Origin: an uncultured Allobaculum sp.
GTDB taxonomy: Bacteria > Bacillota_I > Bacilli_A > Erysipelotrichales > Erysipelotrichaceae
Reading direction: 5' to 3'
Length of the DNA: 17,137 bases
Assembly: GCA_910577085.1 (NCBI GenBank)
Contig: CAJTLE010000057.1
Location: 1-17,137, forward strand
The notes beneath the pieces are model-generated. The model was not told the DNA's origin. It did no database searches and was given only the letters and a program-made list of their open reading frames with translations. Positions 14,808-17,137 of this stretch are shown here, piece after piece. Every line of letters starts with the position of its first letter. Positions within the stretch are counted from its first letter, which is position 1. The position numbers and the translations under genes were made by a program.

Positions 14808-15506
14808 ATGTCTGATTATTTACAGGAAATGTATCCGCCAGACAATCCTGGAGAATACCATGTACCAGCGGTATTGCTGCTTGATTGTTCGCACTCCATG
14901 AATGGAACTGCCCTGAAAGAGCTCAATGAAGGACTGAAAATTTTTGGCCAGACACTTCGAGAAGATCCGCTGGCTTTAGGACGAGCGGATCTTGCGATTG
15001 TTACCTTCAATTCCACCGTCAATGAAATCCAGCCATTTATGCCAGCGTCCATGTACAAACCGCCCGTGCTGGAAGCCAGTGGCATGACCTCCTTGAATGG
15101 AGCCATTAACCATGCGCTGGATATGATTCGCAAACGCAAAGACTATTATTCCCAGGTTACCGGGACCAAGTATTATCGTCCCTGGCTGTTTGTTTTAACT
15201 GATGGCTATCCAACAGACAGAGAACTGACCAGAGCCACGCAGGAGCGCCTGCAAAAGGAAATCAGAAATAAAGGTGTTTTCTATCTGCCCATGGCGATTG
15301 GCGATCAGGCAAATCCAAGAATCCTGCAGGACTACTATCCGCCAGAACAATCCCAGAAGCCTTACTTTAAAGCACAAGCCTCAGATTTCAAACAGGCATT
15401 TGTCTTTCTTTCCAACAGCATCTCCCAGGTCTCCCGCACCGATCTCAACGGCGGCGATACCATCAAAAGCCCGCAGGTTGATCGTACGATCACAATTGGC
15501 ATCTGA
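14808..15506 (+). CDS. TerY/YegL-like vWA domain protein
   Basis: A 232-residue protein made almost wholly of one von Willebrand factor A domain. The metal-ion-dependent adhesion site is complete: Asp26-x-Ser28-x-Ser30 in LLLDCSHSM, Thr94 in SGMTSLNGA and Asp132 in VLTDGYPTD. There is no signal peptide, so it should be cytoplasmic, like E. coli YegL and TerY, which it matches in size. In those systems vWA proteins act with a protein kinase and a PP2C phosphatase as a phosphorylation-linked triad, probably as metal-dependent protein-binding adaptors. AAAGGA stands 6 bases before the ATG. It is divergent from the PP2C operon, so shared control is likely, and a strong terminator follows. Confidence 0.92.
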   Translation: MSDYLQEMYPPDNPGEYHVPAVLLLDCSHSMNGTALKELNEGLKIFGQTLREDPLALGRADLAIVTFNSTVNEIQPFMPASMYKPPVLEASGMTSLNGAINHALDMIRKRKDYYSQVTGTKYYRPWLFVLTDGYPTDRELTRATQERLQKEIRNKGVFYLPMAIGDQANPRILQDYYPPEQSQKPYFKAQASDFKQAFVFLSNSISQVSRTDLNGGDTIKSPQVDRTITIGI

Positions 15507-15557
15507 TCCGCCCTTTGATCAGAAGATTGAAAGTCCCCGAGCAATCCCTTAAAAAGC

Positions 15558-15605
15558 AAAAAGAGCGTAAAGATGAATGTCATCACTCATCCTTACGCTC
15601 TTTTT
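15558..15605. terminator. Strong bidirectional terminator between the vWA and TPR-like genes
   Basis: AAAAAGAGCGTAA (15558-15570) pairs with TTACGCTCTTTTT (15593-15605), and inner GATGA/TCATC extends the stem. Both strands end in a run of T, so it should stop the vWA transcript from the left and the helical-repeat gene from the right. Downstream, 15606-15819 holds only weak hairpins (CTTATTC/GAATAAG near 15674-15700 and AATCTTT/AAAGATT near 15750-15770) and no gene. Confidence 0.9.
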
Positions 15606-15819
15606 GGATTCTTTCAGCGCGGCTCTTCACGCGTTGTTTTCAATCTTCTGCGCTCCATTCATCCTGTTTAAAACCACTTATTCAGGGACTATTCCGAATA
15701 AGATTGCCTGGATAAGAAAGCCTGAACTCCAAGATCCACCAAAGGAAATCTTTTGAAAGGAAAGATTCTCGATTTTTGCCACTTGTCTTTTCCTGCTTAG
15801 AATTTCTAGCGACCAGAAC

Positions 15820-16944
15820 TTATAGCGGCAGCTGGTGCCTAAGAACTTTATTGTTTCCTTCATAAGCCTCGACCAGCAGCTCCAATTCATTGACTGATTT
15901 GTAGTAATCAATCAACAGCTGATAGAGGACCATAAGCATCAGCCAGTTTTTCTGCCTACAGCAGATCCTGAGCATTTTCTGTTTAGCGGCCTCGATCTTG
16001 GCAGAATCTTCGCGCATAATTGCTTTAAGCAGCGCAAACAAGGCTTTATCGTCACTTTCAAGCAGATCAGGATCAAACTTTTCCATCTCCTTGAGACAGC
16101 ATTCTTTTTGCCCCAGACGATAATGACAATATGGAATCAGAATTAAGTTCCCCACGAAGCCATCACTCCAGTCAACAGGATGATCCTTTGCAAACTGGAT
16201 TGCCTGCTCAAAACTGCCTTCCAGCGTTAAAATAATCAGCATCGTGGTTACTGCATGACGGTAAAGAGAATCTCCTGTAAAGGAGGCCATAGAAAGTAAT
16301 ACTTTCTCGCTGCATGTCTTGGCAGCCGAAAAGGATTGAAGGCCAAGCAAGTAATTTGCCAGGTTGTTATAACACATTAATGCTCGGACATAATTCCCAT
16401 GCTTCACAAATAGATCGTGTGCTTCTTTCGCTGTCCAATAGCCATCATAATAGGACGTAGCAATCGTTAGCGATTGGGCATAGTTAAGCTTAATGGTTCC
16501 TTCAAGCTGCGGCCAGAGCCGTCCATTCAGCGAATCAAGAGCCATAGCATAGTATTTGACCGACTGATCAAAGGCCCTTCTTTTGCCAGCTTGAAATGCT
16601 TTTAAATATAGGATCAGAGCAGCTTCATCGTTATTGAAGACAGGCATATATTCATCAATTTCGTCATAGGCGCGCGTTTCAGTCTTCGATAAAGATGACG
16701 GTTCTTTCGCTCTTGAAGACATCATGATAAATAAAGGAACATACAGGCATCCAAAAGAATACTCGTAAACACTCTGCCTTTGAATAAACTGTTCCAGAAC
16801 TTGCGCTTCTTTTACTCGATTTTTGTAGATATAGGCATCCATTAAATTGCCAAGCAGCCGGCGAATCTCATCAAGCAGACATCGATCAAAGCAGAATTCT
16901 ATCCCATAATAATCAAGAAACCTTTTAAATATCGCTTCTCTCAT
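15820..16944 (-). CDS. Helical-repeat (TPR-like) protein, Rgg/PlcR sensor-domain type without an HTH
   Basis: A 374-residue all-helical protein with TPR-like repeats, for example YVRALMCYNNLANYLLGL (about 185-205) and later helices rich in Tyr, Leu and Cys. The pattern and the opening FKRFLDYYGIEFCFD resemble the C-terminal peptide-sensing part of Rgg/PlcR-type regulators, which normally carries an N-terminal Xre helix-turn-helix of about 65 residues. That domain is absent. In-frame codons upstream of the ATG reach a stop (TGA) 11 codons back, and neither other frame up to the window end encodes a recognisable HTH. A weak GGAAAG site precedes the start. It may be a truncated regulator, or a stand-alone peptide- or protein-binding partner. 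It faces the vWA gene across a shared terminator. Confidence 0.72.
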   Translation of the reverse strand: MREAIFKRFLDYYGIEFCFDRCLLDEIRRLLGNLMDAYIYKNRVKEAQVLEQFIQRQSVYEYSFGCLYVPLFIMMSSRAKEPSSLSKTETRAYDEIDEYMPVFNNDEAALILYLKAFQAGKRRAFDQSVKYYAMALDSLNGRLWPQLEGTIKLNYAQSLTIATSYYDGYWTAKEAHDLFVKHGNYVRALMCYNNLANYLLGLQSFSAAKTCSEKVLLSMASFTGDSLYRHAVTTMLIILTLEGSFEQAIQFAKDHPVDWSDGFVGNLILIPYCHYRLGQKECCLKEMEKFDPDLLESDDKALFALLKAIMREDSAKIEAAKQKMLRICCRQKNWLMLMVLYQLLIDYYKSVNELELLVEAYEGNNKVLRHQLPL

Positions 16945-16988
16945 CGGTTTCTTTCCATTTTCAACCCGAATAATTCATGGCTTTTTTC

Positions 16989-17012
16989 ACAAAACTATTT
17001 TTCGTGTTTTGT
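16989..17012. promoter_or_regulatory. Perfect inverted repeat upstream of the TPR-like gene
   Basis: ACAAAAC (16989-16995) and GTTTTGT (17006-17012) are exact inverse arms with a 10-base A/T-rich spacer. It lies about 45-70 bases upstream of the gene start, in the position of a promoter-proximal operator. No T run makes it a terminator for any visible gene. The remaining 193 bases to the window end hold no recognisable coding frame. Confidence 0.4.
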
Positions 17013-17137
17013 CTTCGAAATGCAAACAAATATATTGCGATTAGGTTATCCACATCGTTTGCGGTGGAGGGGGGTACTTGATTTTTTCAAAAATGACGGA
17101 CAAAAACAGGTCAAAATCGCATATAACAAGCTTTTGT

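Noticed and set aside
1..17137. CRISPR array, tRNA or rRNA
   Set aside because: No regularly spaced repeats, cloverleaf-like sequences or conserved rRNA stretches were seen by eye.

Overview
The window looks like the chromosome of a low-to-mid GC Gram-positive bacterium (Bacillota). A gut-type Erysipelotrichia or Clostridia relative is my guess, made from family content only: a mannose-family PTS, a DUF1836 protein, a lipobox lipoprotein, strong Shine-Dalgarno sites and classical Rho-independent terminators. No rRNA, tRNA, CRISPR array, integrase or complete insertion sequence was seen. Most genes lie on the minus strand; only the DUF1836 gene and the vWA gene are on the plus strand.

Region 1 (1-2100, minus): a mannose/fructose/sorbose-type PTS operon read EIIA, EIIB, EIIC. 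The EIIC gene breaks off after about two thirds of the family length. The sequence past the break carries a perfect 40-bp palindrome, which suggests a rearrangement or a mobile-element edge. EIID is not in the window. Upstream of EIIA lie repeated TGACA/TGTCA boxes that could be operators.

Region 2 (2428-6885, minus): a four-gene sensory and uptake cassette. A membrane-anchored ribose-type sugar-binding protein overlaps a NarL-type histidine kinase by ATGA. The kinase overlaps its LuxR-type response regulator by ATGA, and a family-1 extracellular solute-binding protein follows. A strong terminator closes the unit. No permease genes are present, so the binding proteins may serve sensing as much as transport.

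Region 3 (6886-9543): an orphan lipoprotein gene of unknown role (minus), a divergent intergenic region with repeats, and a DUF1836 gene (plus) whose extended -10 sits so close to the start codon that the mRNA may be leaderless.

Region 4 (9653-15605) is the most interesting part: a phosphorylation-signalling locus. A minus-strand operon encodes a PP2C phosphatase with long acidic arms, a transglutaminase-like protein with an intact Cys-His-Asp triad, and a membrane-anchored protein kinase with a zinc-ribbon-like Cys cluster. Divergent from it is a TerY/YegL-like vWA protein. Kinase, PP2C and vWA match the known TerY-P / YegI-YegK-YegL triad. The transglutaminase-like member inside the operon, the absence of Ter proteins from the window, and the tail design of the kinase and phosphatase are the unusual points.

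Region 5 (15820-17137, minus): a helical-repeat (TPR-like) protein resembling the sensor half of Rgg/PlcR-type regulators but without a DNA-binding N-terminus, with an inverted repeat just upstream of it.
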